Source: Candidatus Eiseniibacteriota bacterium
Lineage (GTDB): Bacteria; Eisenbacteria; RBG-16-71-46
DNA length: 40,339 nucleotides
NCBI GenBank assembly: GCA_016215625.1
Contig: JACRIW010000099.1
Coordinates: 1 to 40,339 of the forward strand
Direction of reading: 5' to 3'
This document shows positions 29,159-37,988 of the stretch, piece by piece (positions within the stretch are counted from its first letter, which is position 1; each line of letters opens with the position of its first letter). Made by a program: the position numbers and the translations under genes. The notes beneath the pieces were generated by a model. It worked only from the letters and a program-made list of their open reading frames with translations. It had not been told where the DNA came from and did not search any database.

Positions 29159-29178
29159 AAAACCTAGCCACTAGTTTT
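29159..29178. promoter_or_regulatory. Candidate HxlR operator between the regulator and nitroreductase
   Basis: AAAACCTAG (29159-29167) and CTAGTTTT (29171-29178) form an inverted repeat around CCA, in the only AT-rich stretch of the 170-base divergent region. Size, symmetry and place fit an operator for a dimeric HxlR-type repressor; promoter elements for both genes should overlap it but are not clearly spaced. Confidence 0.55.
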
Positions 29179-29289
29179 TTTAAAGTTTCGTCGCACCCGC
29201 AGCGGGCGCCGGCCATCTCACGGTGTGCGCGCGCCGTTCACCGCCAGCGAAGAGCCGATTCCGACAAGCCACACCGATCGAGGCATTCC

Positions 29290-29907
29290 ATGTCCGCCAC
29301 GCTCCCCATGCTCAGCGTCACCGAAGCCGCACGCCACCGCCGCTCGATCCGCGTCTTCGAGCCCGGCCCGATTCCGCAGGCCGACCTCGACGCCGTCCTC
29401 GAGGCCACGTCGCTCGCGCCCTCCGCCTTCAACCTGCAGCCCTGGCGGTTCGTCGTCGTGAGCGACCCCGAGACGAAGGCGAAGCTCGCCGAGGCCGCCT
29501 ACCGCCAGCCGCAGGTCACCTCCGCGCCGTCCGTGATCGTGCTCTACACCGACATGGCCGACACGCTCGCGACGCTCGACCAGCTCGTGCGCCCGGGTAC
29601 GACGCCTGAGAAGGCCGAGAAGTTCACGAACATGATCCGCGGCATCTACGGACCGCAGACCGAGGAACAGCGCGAGACGTGGGCCGCGGGCCAGGGCTTC
29701 ATCGCGCTCGGCTTCCTGCTGCTCGCCGCCCAGGCGCACGGGTATGCGACCTCGCCGATGGGCGGGTTCGAGCCCGAGAAGGTGAAGGCGCTGCTCGGCC
29801 TGCCCGCGAACGTGCGCATCCCGGCGCTGATCGCCATCGGCCGCGCGGCCGAGGAGGGCACGCCGCACCACCGTCACCCGCTCTCCCGCATCGCACGCAC
29901 GGCCTGA
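29290..29907 (+). CDS. Nitroreductase-family FMN oxidoreductase
   Basis: A 205-residue cytosolic flavoprotein, the usual length for the family. Visible FMN-binding motifs are ARHRRSIRVFEP (14-25), SLAPSAFNLQPWRFVVV (42-58) and GYATSPMGGFEPEKV near the C-terminal third. Such enzymes reduce nitroaromatics or quinones with NAD(P)H. The ATG at 29290 follows a weak purine run (GAGGCATTCC). The gene is divergent from a YodB-like regulator and is followed by a strong hairpin; a role in quinone or electrophile detoxification is inferred from that pairing. Confidence 0.9.
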   Translation: MSATLPMLSVTEAARHRRSIRVFEPGPIPQADLDAVLEATSLAPSAFNLQPWRFVVVSDPETKAKLAEAAYRQPQVTSAPSVIVLYTDMADTLATLDQLVRPGTTPEKAEKFTNMIRGIYGPQTEEQRETWAAGQGFIALGFLLLAAQAHGYATSPMGGFEPEKVKALLGLPANVRIPALIAIGRAAEEGTPHHRHPLSRIARTA

Positions 29908-29928
29908 GCGCCGCCGCACGCACACGAA

Positions 29929-29955
29929 CGGCCGGTGGCAGGACGCCACCGGCCG
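29929..29955. terminator. Terminator between nitroreductase and acyl-CoA synthetase genes
   Basis: CGGCCGGTGGC (29929-29939) pairs perfectly with GCCACCGGCCG (29945-29955) around a five-base loop, followed by CTTTCG. It lies between two convergent genes and can serve both strands. Confidence 0.8.
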
Positions 29956-29995
29956 CTTTCGTGAGAAGCACTCCGGCCCGGGGCCGGACTCCTCG

Positions 29996-32236
29996 TTACG
30001 CCTTCGTCGCCGCCCTCACCAGCACGCGGGCGTCGAGCGCGATGCAGCCCTTGCCCGGCGCCTGGACCTTGAGCGGGTTCAGGTCCATCTCGGCGATCTC
30101 GGGGAACTCGCCGACCAGCTGCGAGAGCCGGAGGATCACCTCCTCGAGGCGCGCGACGTCGCCCGGAGGAGCGCCGCGATAACCGTCGAGCAGCTTCGCG
30201 CCACGGATGGCGCGCACCATCTCGGCCGCGTCCTTGTCCGTGAGCGGGTGCACGCGCAGCGCGACGTCCTTGAGCAGCTCGACCTGCACGCCGCCGAGAC
30301 CGAACAGGATGAGCGGCCCGAACGACGGATCGCGCGTCATGCCCACGATGGTCTCGATGCCCTCGCGGATCATCGGCTGCACCGTGACGCCCTGCATCTG
30401 GTCGCGCTTGCCGAGCTGCGTGAGCTTCGTCTCGATCGCGACGAACGCGTCGCGCACGTCCTTCGAGTTGCGCAGGTCGAGCCGCACGCCGCCGACGTCG
30501 CTCTTGTGCGTGAGCGTGTCGCTCGCGAGCTTGACCGCCACGGGGAAGCCGAGCCGCTCGGCGGAAGTGACCGCCTCGTCGGCCGTGCGCGCGAACGCGA
30601 TCGCCGGCGTGGTGATGCGCCACGCGGCGAGCAGCCACGCGACCTCGTCGGGCGTGAGCCACGAGCTGCCGTCGCCCGCGGCCCCGCGCGCGAGCGCCTG
30701 GTCGATCAGCTGGCGCGTCGCGCCACGGTCGACGTCCGTGAACTCGGGCACCTTGCCGTCCGGCGACTGCAGCCACTGGCCGTACTTCACCGCGCGCGCG
30801 AGCGCGATCGCCGCGGCTTCGGGGAACGTGTACGACGGGATGTGCCCGGCCTGCAGCGAGCGCAGCCCCTCGGGCACGCCGTGCGAGCCGAGGAAGCACG
30901 ACAGCACCGGCTTCGGACCGAGGCCCGCCGCCGCGCGATCGGCCTTCGCCTCCTCGTTGCCGCGCACGATCGCCTGCGCGATCTCGAGCGGGTTCGTCAC
31001 GATCGGCGGCACGTAGAGCACGATGAGCGAGTCCACGTTCGGGTCGTTCGCGACGATGCGCACGGCCTTCTCGAACGACTCGGCCGTCGCGGACGCGATC
31101 ATGTCGACGGGATTGCGCGTGCTCGCTTCGGCGGGCAGGAACGCCTGCAGCGCCTTGCGCGTCTCGTCGGCGAGCGTGACGACCTCGATGCCGTTCGATT
31201 CGCACGCGTCGGTCGCCATGATGGCCGGACCACCGGCGTTCGTGATGATGCCGACGCGGTTGCCGGTCGGCACCGGCTGGTTCGCGAGCACCATGGCCAC
31301 GTCGAACATCTCTTCCATCGTGTCGGTGCGGATGACGCCGGCCTGGTGGCAGAGCGCGGTGACCGCGGAATCCGCGCCGGCGAGCGAGCCCGTGTGCGAC
31401 GACGCCGCTCGCATGCCGGCCGCGGTGCGGCCGCTCTTCACCGCGACGATCGGCTTCGTGCGGCCGACGCGGCGAGCGATCTCGAGGAAGCGGCGCGGAT
31501 TGCCGAACGACTCGAGGTACAGCAGCACCATGCGCGTACCCTCGTCGCGCGACCAGAACTCGAGCAGGTCGTTGCCCGACACGTCGGCCTTGTTGCCGAC
31601 CGACACGAAGTGCGAAATCCCGATGTTGAGCGCGGTCGCGTACTCGAGAATCGCCAGCCCGAGCGCGCCCGACTGCGACGAGAACGCGATCGGCCCCGGC
31701 GGCGGGTACTGCGGCGCGAACGTCGCGTCCATCGACACGCCCGCTTCGGTGTTCAGCACGCCGAGGCAGTTCGGACCGATCACGCGCATGCCGTAGCGGC
31801 GCGCGATCTGCACCATCTCGCGCTCGCGCGCGATGCCTTCGCCGCCGATCTCCTTGAAGCCCGCGCTGATCACGACGGCCGCTTTCACGCCCTTCCTGCC
31901 GCATTCCTCGAGCGTGGCGTTCACGAACTTGCCCGGCACGACCATGATCACGAGGTCGACCGCTTCGGGCACGTCGGAGATGGTCGGGTACGCGCGCACG
32001 CTCTGCACGACCGTCGACTTCGGGTTCACCGGATAGATCGGACCCTGGAAATCGTGCTTGAGCAGGTTGTGGAACAGCGCGCCGCCGACCGTGCTGCGGT
32101 CGCGCGAGGCGCCGATCACGGCGATGGACTTCGGGCGGAAGACCGCTTCGAGTCCCGCGCCGCCGGGGGGCTTGGAAAGGATCGCGTCGGCCGCGGGAGA
32201 GTGCGGCGCGCTCGTGACGACTTCGGACTTGCTCAT
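29996..32236 (-). CDS. ADP-forming acyl-CoA (acetate-CoA) synthetase, fused alpha-beta
   Basis: A 746-residue cytosolic enzyme that interconverts acyl-CoA, ADP and phosphate with acid, CoA and ATP. Residues about 25-155 are a CoA-binding Rossmann domain (FRPKSIAVIGAS; GPNCLG at 154-159). Residues about 160-480 are the succinyl-CoA-synthetase-like part with SQSGALG and the likely phospho-histidine H281 in SSHTGSLAG, plus NAGGPAIMATD. The last roughly 220 residues are an ATP-grasp domain (GFPVAVKLASDTLTHKSDVGGVRLDL). The ADP-forming type conserves ATP from acetyl- or other acyl-CoA; protein acetyltransferases of the Pat type share this architecture but end in a GNAT domain, absent here. ATG 32236 follows GAGG and is the only start before the CoA domain. 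Confidence 0.9.
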   Translation of the reverse strand: MSKSEVVTSAPHSPAADAILSKPPGGAGLEAVFRPKSIAVIGASRDRSTVGGALFHNLLKHDFQGPIYPVNPKSTVVQSVRAYPTISDVPEAVDLVIMVVPGKFVNATLEECGRKGVKAAVVISAGFKEIGGEGIAREREMVQIARRYGMRVIGPNCLGVLNTEAGVSMDATFAPQYPPPGPIAFSSQSGALGLAILEYATALNIGISHFVSVGNKADVSGNDLLEFWSRDEGTRMVLLYLESFGNPRRFLEIARRVGRTKPIVAVKSGRTAAGMRAASSHTGSLAGADSAVTALCHQAGVIRTDTMEEMFDVAMVLANQPVPTGNRVGIITNAGGPAIMATDACESNGIEVVTLADETRKALQAFLPAEASTRNPVDMIASATAESFEKAVRIVANDPNVDSLIVLYVPPIVTNPLEIAQAIVRGNEEAKADRAAAGLGPKPVLSCFLGSHGVPEGLRSLQAGHIPSYTFPEAAAIALARAVKYGQWLQSPDGKVPEFTDVDRGATRQLIDQALARGAAGDGSSWLTPDEVAWLLAAWRITTPAIAFARTADEAVTSAERLGFPVAVKLASDTLTHKSDVGGVRLDLRNSKDVRDAFVAIETKLTQLGKRDQMQGVTVQPMIREGIETIVGMTRDPSFGPLILFGLGGVQVELLKDVALRVHPLTDKDAAEMVRAIRGAKLLDGYRGAPPGDVARLEEVILRLSQLVGEFPEIAEMDLNPLKVQAPGKGCIALDARVLVRAATKA

Positions 32237-32419
32237 GGAAACCTCAACCCACGGAGAGGCGCCGGGAGGGCGCTCGGAGATCGCATCTCGTCGCTGCGCG
32301 ACGCGCGTTGCCGCACGCGCCGCGTGACCGCGCCAGTCTAACCGCGCGTTCCGTGTTCGCGCACCGTGATCGCGCCGCGGGGCCTTCGGGACCATGCGCG
32401 GAATCCCCGCCAAAGACAC

Positions 32420-32446
32420 GGCCCCGCCGAGGGTATCGGCGGAGCC
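32420..32446 (-). terminator. Terminator-like hairpin after the cytochrome gene cluster
   Basis: GGCCCCGCCGA (32420-32430) pairs with TCGGCGGAGCC (32436-32446) with one mismatch and a five-base loop. On the minus strand it is followed by GTGTCTTTGG. It lies about 60 bases after the last cytochrome gene and marks the likely end of the six-gene unit. Confidence 0.6.
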
Positions 32447-32507
32447 GCGGACAACTCTTGGAAAAGTCTGGCGCGCCGCGCGCCCGGCGTGCGCGCCCTG
32501 CTCCGGA

Positions 32508-34337
32508 TCAGTAGCTCAACGGATTGTGCGACTTGCCGTGACAGACGAGGTAGCAACGGCCGTTGTAGGCGCCCGTGTCCTCGTAGCGCGGCGTGTTCGC
32601 GACTCCCGGCACGGCGGTCACCTCGTTCAGGTTGAAGTTCACGAGGTGCGAGTAGTTCGTCGCGCTGCCCGTCGTGCCGTGCGGATCGTGGCACGTCGTG
32701 CACGAGGTGCGCTCGCTCACGACGTGCTTGCTGTGCTCGCCGAACGTGGCGTCCGAGAGGATGCTCGTCCGGCTGTGGCACTTGTAGCAGAGCGCGTACA
32801 CCTGCGCGGACTCGGTCGTGCCGTCGGTGAGTTCGTAGCGACGCTCGAGCAGCCGCTTCCACTGCGAGCCGTGCGGACCCTTCGGTCCCGCGCCGCCCGC
32901 GTTGGTCCCCGAATCGTTGTTGTGGCAGTCGGTGCAGGTGACGACGCTCGAGGCGGTGTACGGCGCGATCAGGCTCGGCACCTCGGCGCTGTTGCGGGCG
33001 CCGAAGACCGGATGGAAGGACGGATTCGTGGTCTGGAAGTCCGTCATCGCGTTGAACTGCTGGTTCTGGCGCCGCGTGTAGGGTCCGTACGGTCCGCCGG
33101 ACGCCTGCGGCTTGTTCGCGCTCGAGCCGTGGCACTTCAGGCACACCTCGTACTCGTACGTCGCGGAGGCCGTGGCGGCGCCGGCGCGCGTGACGCCCGA
33201 CACCTCGCGCATCGAAGGCGGCGTCGCCGGAGCGGTCGACGCGCCGCCGCTCGACGCGTGCGGGTTGTGGCAGTCCACGCACTCCGCGTGACGCGGCGCG
33301 GCGGCGTTCGTCTCGGGGAGCGGGAACGTGCCGTTCGACGGCGACTCGGTCGGGTCGTGCACGGACGGCGTCGTCGTGAACGACGGATGCACGTAGGCCT
33401 TCTGGAACTCCGACGTCACGTTGTACGCGGCCGCGTTGCCGTTGTGGCACGGCACGCACGTCCACTCCTCGCCGCGGCGCGCGGCGTTGGCGGGGTCCTG
33501 CCCCTTGAGCAGCCGCTTCGCGCCCGGCGCCGAGTGCGTGCGATGACAGCTCTCGCAGCCGTTCTGCGCGACGTTCGGGTATCCGGTGTGGAACGGGTTC
33601 GTGCCGAGGCCGTTCCAGGTGCGCGTCGAGGTCGCGTGCGTGGTGGGCACGGAGTTCCAGAACTGCTTCGCGTGGCACGTGCGGCACATGGCGGACGAGG
33701 CGTTCGAGGTGACGAGGAACTTGCGCAGCCCGCCCGGATTGCCGTCGTGCGAGTCGTTGTGCGGATCGTGGCACGACGTGCACTGCAGCTGCCCGCCCGC
33801 GTCGAACTGCACGGGCTGCCCCGGCGGCGGCGCGACGATCTCGGCCGTGAGCACGGGAATGAACGACACCGGATGGTCGTCGGAGAGATCGGGCGTGACT
33901 CCGCCACCGCCGAGGTTGCTGCCGGAGCTCGCGGGCAGCCGTCCGCCGCCGTCCACCCCGGTCATCGCGATCGTGCCGTGCGTGCGCGTGGCGCCCACGG
34001 CGATCGTGCCGTCGTGACAGCTCAGGCAGAGCCGCGAGGCGCCCGAAGGCTGCAGCACCACCGTGCCCGCGTTCAGCGTGCTGCTGCCGTACACGGTGTA
34101 GTTCGCGGCGGTGGGCGCGTGATTCCAGAGTTCCTGCGACGGATTCGCGTTGTGCGGCGTGTGGCAGAATACGCACGTCTGGGTCTCGGCCGCCGACTGC
34201 GCGTGCACCGCGCCCGGCCCGCCGGCGGAAAGGTTGTGTGCGTTCGATCCCGGCTCCCCGAGCCCGCCCGCGAGGACGGCGGCGGTCACGAGGATTCCCG
34301 CGGCGGCGAGCGCCGCAATGGCGCGCGGGCGGCTCAT
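32508..34337 (-). CDS. Secreted dodecaheme cytochrome c (11 CXXCH plus one CX3CH)
   Basis: A 609-residue exported protein (signal region about 1-25). CXXCH sites start at residues 55, 104, 186, 218, 261, 294, 353, 399, 468, 517 and 546; a twelfth site, C595-YLV-C599-H600, has three spacer residues. Many sites read CxxCHxPH, the doubled-CXXCH style. Residues about 50-222 match the four-heme layout of the tetraheme protein of the same cluster: CHTPH, LWNH, CLSCHDG, DHPV, CTSCHDPHN, then a final CXXCH. The rest adds eight hemes. It should be a periplasmic, outer-membrane or extracellular electron carrier. No lipobox is seen. The start overlaps the NHL gene stop (ATGA). Confidence 0.93.
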   Translation of the reverse strand: MSRPRAIAALAAAGILVTAAVLAGGLGEPGSNAHNLSAGGPGAVHAQSAAETQTCVFCHTPHNANPSQELWNHAPTAANYTVYGSSTLNAGTVVLQPSGASRLCLSCHDGTIAVGATRTHGTIAMTGVDGGGRLPASSGSNLGGGGVTPDLSDDHPVSFIPVLTAEIVAPPPGQPVQFDAGGQLQCTSCHDPHNDSHDGNPGGLRKFLVTSNASSAMCRTCHAKQFWNSVPTTHATSTRTWNGLGTNPFHTGYPNVAQNGCESCHRTHSAPGAKRLLKGQDPANAARRGEEWTCVPCHNGNAAAYNVTSEFQKAYVHPSFTTTPSVHDPTESPSNGTFPLPETNAAAPRHAECVDCHNPHASSGGASTAPATPPSMREVSGVTRAGAATASATYEYEVCLKCHGSSANKPQASGGPYGPYTRRQNQQFNAMTDFQTTNPSFHPVFGARNSAEVPSLIAPYTASSVVTCTDCHNNDSGTNAGGAGPKGPHGSQWKRLLERRYELTDGTTESAQVYALCYKCHSRTSILSDATFGEHSKHVVSERTSCTTCHDPHGTTGSATNYSHLVNFNLNEVTAVPGVANTPRYEDTGAYNGRCYLVCHGKSHNPLSY

Positions 34338-35413
34338 CGGCGCGCCCCCGTGCCTTCGCGCAGGTACTGGAACACCTGCACGCGGCCGTTGGCCGTGTCG
34401 GAGACGTACACCTTCTGGTCGGCGCCGATCGCGATCCCGGCCGGGAGGTTGAACTGGCCCGCGCCCGCGCCGGCGCCGCCGACGACGAGCAGCAGCTGGC
34501 CGGAAGGATCGAAGACCTGCACGACGTCGTGCAGCGTGTCCACGACGTACACGTGACCGTCCGCGTCCACGGCGAGCGACTTCGGCCGGCCGAAGTCGCC
34601 GCGCGCGTCACCCGCGCGGCCGAACCTCGCGACCGGGCGGCCGTCGGGGGCGATGCGCTGGATGCGCGAGTTCATCGCGTCGCACACGACGAGGTCCCCG
34701 CCCGGCAGCACCTCGACGTCGGTCGGGAAGTTGAACTCGCCCGCGCCTTCGCCGCGGCGGCCGAGGTTCGTCACGTGGCGGCCGTCGGCTTCGAAGACCG
34801 CGACGTGGTGCGCGTGCGCGTCCGCGACGTACACGCGCCCGCTCGCGGGATCGCGCGCGAGGCCCGTGGGACGCACGAGCGTCCCGGCGCCGACTTCGCC
34901 CTTCCAGGCGCCACGCGCGTCGAAGCGGACGATCACGGCGCGGTCGGCGTCGGCGACCCACACCTCGCCCGAGGGCAGCTTCGCGACGCCGACCGGCGAA
35001 GCGAGCCGTCCGCCCGAGGCGAAGACGCGGAACGTGCCCGCGAACGGGTCGGCTTCGTAGATGGTCGCGCTGCCGGGATCGCAGACGAGGAAGCCACCGG
35101 AGGGCAGCGCGCACAGGCCGATCGGACGGCCGAGACGGCGCGTGGTGCCGCCCGTGATCGTCGAGCGCACGCGCTCCACCCAGGAGCGCTTCATGCCCGC
35201 GTCGCGGTCCGACGAGACGCTCGCGAGCCAGCGCAGGCGTGGCGCATCGGGTGGCGCGGGCCAGACCGGGCCGGCCGCGGCGCCCGCTCGCTCCGCACGC
35301 GGGATCGCGACGGCGATCGCGACGGCGCCGCACGAGAGTGACGCGAGCAGGACGGCCAGCGCGATCGAACGCCTTCCGCCGCGCGCCGCGCCTTCGAGGA
35401 GATCAGATCGCAC
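34334..35413 (-). CDS. NHL-repeat beta-propeller protein, exported or membrane-anchored (1)
   Basis: A 359-residue protein with a hydrophobic segment at about 16-37 serving as signal or anchor, then roughly six NHL blades from residue 85. Blades share phrases such as LxRPxGLA, GxVYVADxxxxxVxVFD and GxGAGxFNxPxD. NHL propellers are scaffolds for protein binding; none of the blades shows enzyme residues. Just before the propeller, the phrase PVWPAPPDAPRLRW matches the second NHL protein of the cluster (PVWPPPPDRARVAF), so the two are paralogues. The GTG start at 35413 is preceded by GGAGG with seven-base spacing and overlaps the barrel gene by 11 bases. It overlaps the dodecaheme start by four. 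Confidence 0.88.
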   Translation of the reverse strand: MRSDLLEGAARGGRRSIALAVLLASLSCGAVAIAVAIPRAERAGAAAGPVWPAPPDAPRLRWLASVSSDRDAGMKRSWVERVRSTITGGTTRRLGRPIGLCALPSGGFLVCDPGSATIYEADPFAGTFRVFASGGRLASPVGVAKLPSGEVWVADADRAVIVRFDARGAWKGEVGAGTLVRPTGLARDPASGRVYVADAHAHHVAVFEADGRHVTNLGRRGEGAGEFNFPTDVEVLPGGDLVVCDAMNSRIQRIAPDGRPVARFGRAGDARGDFGRPKSLAVDADGHVYVVDTLHDVVQVFDPSGQLLLVVGGAGAGAGQFNLPAGIAIGADQKVYVSDTANGRVQVFQYLREGTGARR

Positions 35414-37181
35414 CGAGGAACCTCCGGGTCGCGCGCAGCTCGAGCAGCCGTTCCTCGCGCGCGAGATCGAAGGCGCCCGCGCGCGGGGCGCGGTGCTCGG
35501 TCCGGTGCAGGAGGCTCAGCTCGAGCATCGGGAAATGCCAGGCGGCCGACTGGTCGAGGAGCCAGAAGGCTTCCCGGGAACCGGACGGCGCGCGGCCGTA
35601 GGAGCCGCGGCTGCGCAGCTCGATCGCGCTCGTCGGTCGCAGCGTCGCCGCGAGCGTGCCGGTCGCGGCGCGCCATTCGTTCTGGAAGTAGACGCCTTCG
35701 TTGTCCGCGGTGGTCCAGTCGAACCCCGCGTCGAACGCGAGCTTCTGCGCGGCGCGCCAGCTGGTCGAGCCGTGCACGCGATGGGTCAGGAAGTCGAGCC
35801 CGAGCGACGTGTTCTCGACGCGCTGGAACTCGTATTCGGCCGCGAACGACACGGAGCCCGCGCCCCAGTTCGTGGCGGCGCGCACGCCGTGAATGAGCTG
35901 CGCTCCGACCTGGCGCGCCGAATAGCCGGCGCCGCCGCCGTCGAGCCGGTTGCGGAGCCCCGTGCCCTTGGTGCGCTCGCGATTCGCGGCGAGCTCGAAC
36001 GACGCGTGCTCGCCCCCGGCGCGCGCCGTGAGCCCGAACAGCTCGCCGGCGTGCTTGCCGTCGCCGAGGCCGCCCGAGTACCAGTTCACGCCCGCGCGCG
36101 GCGCGAGCGAGAAACCGCGGTTGCGGCGCGGCTCGAGCTCGGCGAGCGCCGTGAGCAGCCACAGGTCCTCCTGGCGCTCGAAACGGTTGAACTGCGAGCG
36201 GAAGATCGCGCGCAGGTTCGATCCCTCGCTCACGGCGCGATGCGCGTCGAGCTTCTCCTCGGCGATCTGGAAGCGCAGCGAGTTCGGGGTGCCCGCGCTG
36301 GAATAGCGGTAGAGCTGGTCCGTGAAGGACTGCGTGAGCGTCACCGCGCGCCCGAGCGCGAGCTCGTGGTTCACGTTCGTCGCGACGTTGTCCATCGCGC
36401 GCTCGTCGAGCGGTCCGCGCAACGTCTCCGTGCGGTCACGGTCGTACTGGAACCAGGCGCCCAGCCGGCCGAGGCGCTTGAGTTCGAGACGCGTGTCCGC
36501 GCGGCCCGTGTGCCGCTTCGCGCGCTCCTCGATGCCGGCGAGACCGGCGTCGAGATCGCGGTCGACGAAGTCCCACGCGGCGTTGAACTGGTGCGCGCGC
36601 CACGACACGGCCTGCGCGTGATGGGCGCGGAGCGTCCGCGTCGTGTTGAGCGTGCCCGCGAAGTGTTCGTCGCGCTTCTCCCAGTCCACGGAGGACTGCG
36701 CCCCCCGCAGCAGCCGCGCGCCGACACCGCCGCCGAAGCCGTCCGACCGCGCGCTCTCGAACGACGACACGGGCAGGTTCGACCAGCCGCCGGAGTAGAA
36801 CGAGTTCAGCGTGACGCGCGACTGCGGCAGCAGCTGCACGCGCGCGTCGAGCCGCTGGCGCGCGTCGTTGCGGTTCGGGCCGCTGCCCTTCTGCCCGAGC
36901 CAGCCGAGCCCGCCCGTCAGGGAGTACGTGCCCAGGCGCGGCCCGAGCAGCTGCCCGCCCATGCCCAGCTCGATCGAGCGATCGAGGTAGGACTGGCGGA
37001 ACGAGTGTCCCGCGACCGACCCTTCGTCGCCGCGGTAGAACACCCCGGCGCTGCCGAAGAACCGGTGCGGCTGTCCCGCCGCGGAGCGCCCGGGCGACAC
37101 CGCGCTCGCGCACGCGACGGCCGCGAGCAGCGCGGCCGCACGCATGCACGCGCGGGCGAAGACGGGCAGCGGACGGATCAC
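35403..37181 (-). CDS. Outer-membrane beta-barrel protein, candidate porin of a cytochrome conduit
   Basis: A 592-residue protein with a Sec signal peptide (cleavage near residue 36 if GTG 37181 is the start). The mature part is almost entirely alternating polar/hydrophobic segments of about 10-14 residues with aromatic and glycine-rich turns, for example LGTYSLTGGLGWLGQ, RVTLNSFYSGGW, RLGAWFQYDRDRTE and VSFAAEYEFQRVE, as in large outer-membrane barrels; its size would allow more than 20 strands. It has no heme motif and I cannot place it in MtrB/PioB by motif. GTG 37181 overlaps the tetraheme stop in GTGA, the same style as argG; an internal ATG at 37145 is the alternative. Its place between cytochrome genes suggests it sheathes or passes a heme wire. 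Confidence 0.78.
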   Translation of the reverse strand: MIRPLPVFARACMRAAALLAAVACASAVSPGRSAAGQPHRFFGSAGVFYRGDEGSVAGHSFRQSYLDRSIELGMGGQLLGPRLGTYSLTGGLGWLGQKGSGPNRNDARQRLDARVQLLPQSRVTLNSFYSGGWSNLPVSSFESARSDGFGGGVGARLLRGAQSSVDWEKRDEHFAGTLNTTRTLRAHHAQAVSWRAHQFNAAWDFVDRDLDAGLAGIEERAKRHTGRADTRLELKRLGRLGAWFQYDRDRTETLRGPLDERAMDNVATNVNHELALGRAVTLTQSFTDQLYRYSSAGTPNSLRFQIAEEKLDAHRAVSEGSNLRAIFRSQFNRFERQEDLWLLTALAELEPRRNRGFSLAPRAGVNWYSGGLGDGKHAGELFGLTARAGGEHASFELAANRERTKGTGLRNRLDGGGAGYSARQVGAQLIHGVRAATNWGAGSVSFAAEYEFQRVENTSLGLDFLTHRVHGSTSWRAAQKLAFDAGFDWTTADNEGVYFQNEWRAATGTLAATLRPTSAIELRSRGSYGRAPSGSREAFWLLDQSAAWHFPMLELSLLHRTEHRAPRAGAFDLAREERLLELRATRRFLGAI

Positions 37182-37957
37182 TTGCGGTGGCAGGAAAGAC
37201 ACAGGGCGCTGTTGTCGCCGCTGACGCGCAGGAAGTACTTGCCCGCGACCCCTTCGGTCGTGGCGACGCTGTTGTTGTGCGCGTCGTGGCACGACGTGCA
37301 CTCCATGCCGAACGTGCCGGCCGCGGGGCCGCCGTGCAGCTTGATGCCCGCCGCCTGGATCGTCGTGACGTCGGACCACCCGCCGCCGCCCGCGACACCG
37401 CCGAAGCCGGACGTGACGCCCGTGGTGATGCCGTTGTACGTCGCACCCGCGCGGTCGGGGAACGGAATCGCCACCGGATGATTGCCGCCCATGCCGCCCG
37501 TCGCGGACGCGATCTGCGCCGGCTGGCCGTTGAGGCGGCTCGGCGAGGTGACGATCGTGCCCGTCGCGCCGTCACCGATGTTGTTGAGCGCGCCGACCGC
37601 GACGGATCCGTCGTGGCAGCTCATGCACATCTTGGTCGGGCCGGTGCCGAACGCCGTGGTGGTCGTGGGCAGCGTCGTGCCCGTGGACGTGCGGCTCATG
37701 CCCGGCGAACCCGCGGGGCCCGCGGCGTTGAAGCTGTAGTTGCCCGTGCCGAGCGAGTGGTTCCAGATCAGGTTCTGGTCCGCCGCGCGGTGCGGCGTGT
37801 GGCAGTAGATGCACACCTGGTTGTTCGTCTGCCCCGCCGACTGCAGCGAGCGCAGGTCGTGCGAGGAGTTCACGACGCCGGGCCCCGCGAGTGCGAGTCC
37901 GGCGAGCACGGCGAGGCCGAGACTCCCGAGGGCTGTCGAAACGAGATGACGCTTCAT
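37178..37957 (-). CDS. Secreted tetraheme cytochrome c, OmcE-like layout
   Basis: A 259-residue exported protein (signal peptide about 1-24). Four CXXCH sites at 49-53, 111-115, 220-224 and 253-257. The order CHTPH (53-57 region), IWNH (64-67), CMSCHDG, NHPV (159-162), CTSCHDAHN and a terminal CLSCH resembles OmcE, the tetraheme subunit of Geobacter cytochrome filaments, in which hemes are bis-His ligated and one ligand can come from the next subunit. Six histidines outside CXXCH (33, 56, 67, 160, 208, 227) suffice for that. The central part is Gly/Thr/Ser-rich and low in charge. ATG 37957 follows GGAGGA. Filament formation is inferred only. Confidence 0.9.
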   Translation of the reverse strand: MKRHLVSTALGSLGLAVLAGLALAGPGVVNSSHDLRSLQSAGQTNNQVCIYCHTPHRAADQNLIWNHSLGTGNYSFNAAGPAGSPGMSRTSTGTTLPTTTTAFGTGPTKMCMSCHDGSVAVGALNNIGDGATGTIVTSPSRLNGQPAQIASATGGMGGNHPVAIPFPDRAGATYNGITTGVTSGFGGVAGGGGWSDVTTIQAAGIKLHGGPAAGTFGMECTSCHDAHNNSVATTEGVAGKYFLRVSGDNSALCLSCHRK

Positions 37958-37988
37958 GAGGGATTCCTCCGGTTCGGGTTTGCGGACA

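Noticed and set aside
29996..32236. Pat-type protein acetyltransferase
   Set aside because: The architecture is similar, but there is no GNAT domain; the chain ends with the ATP-grasp domain.
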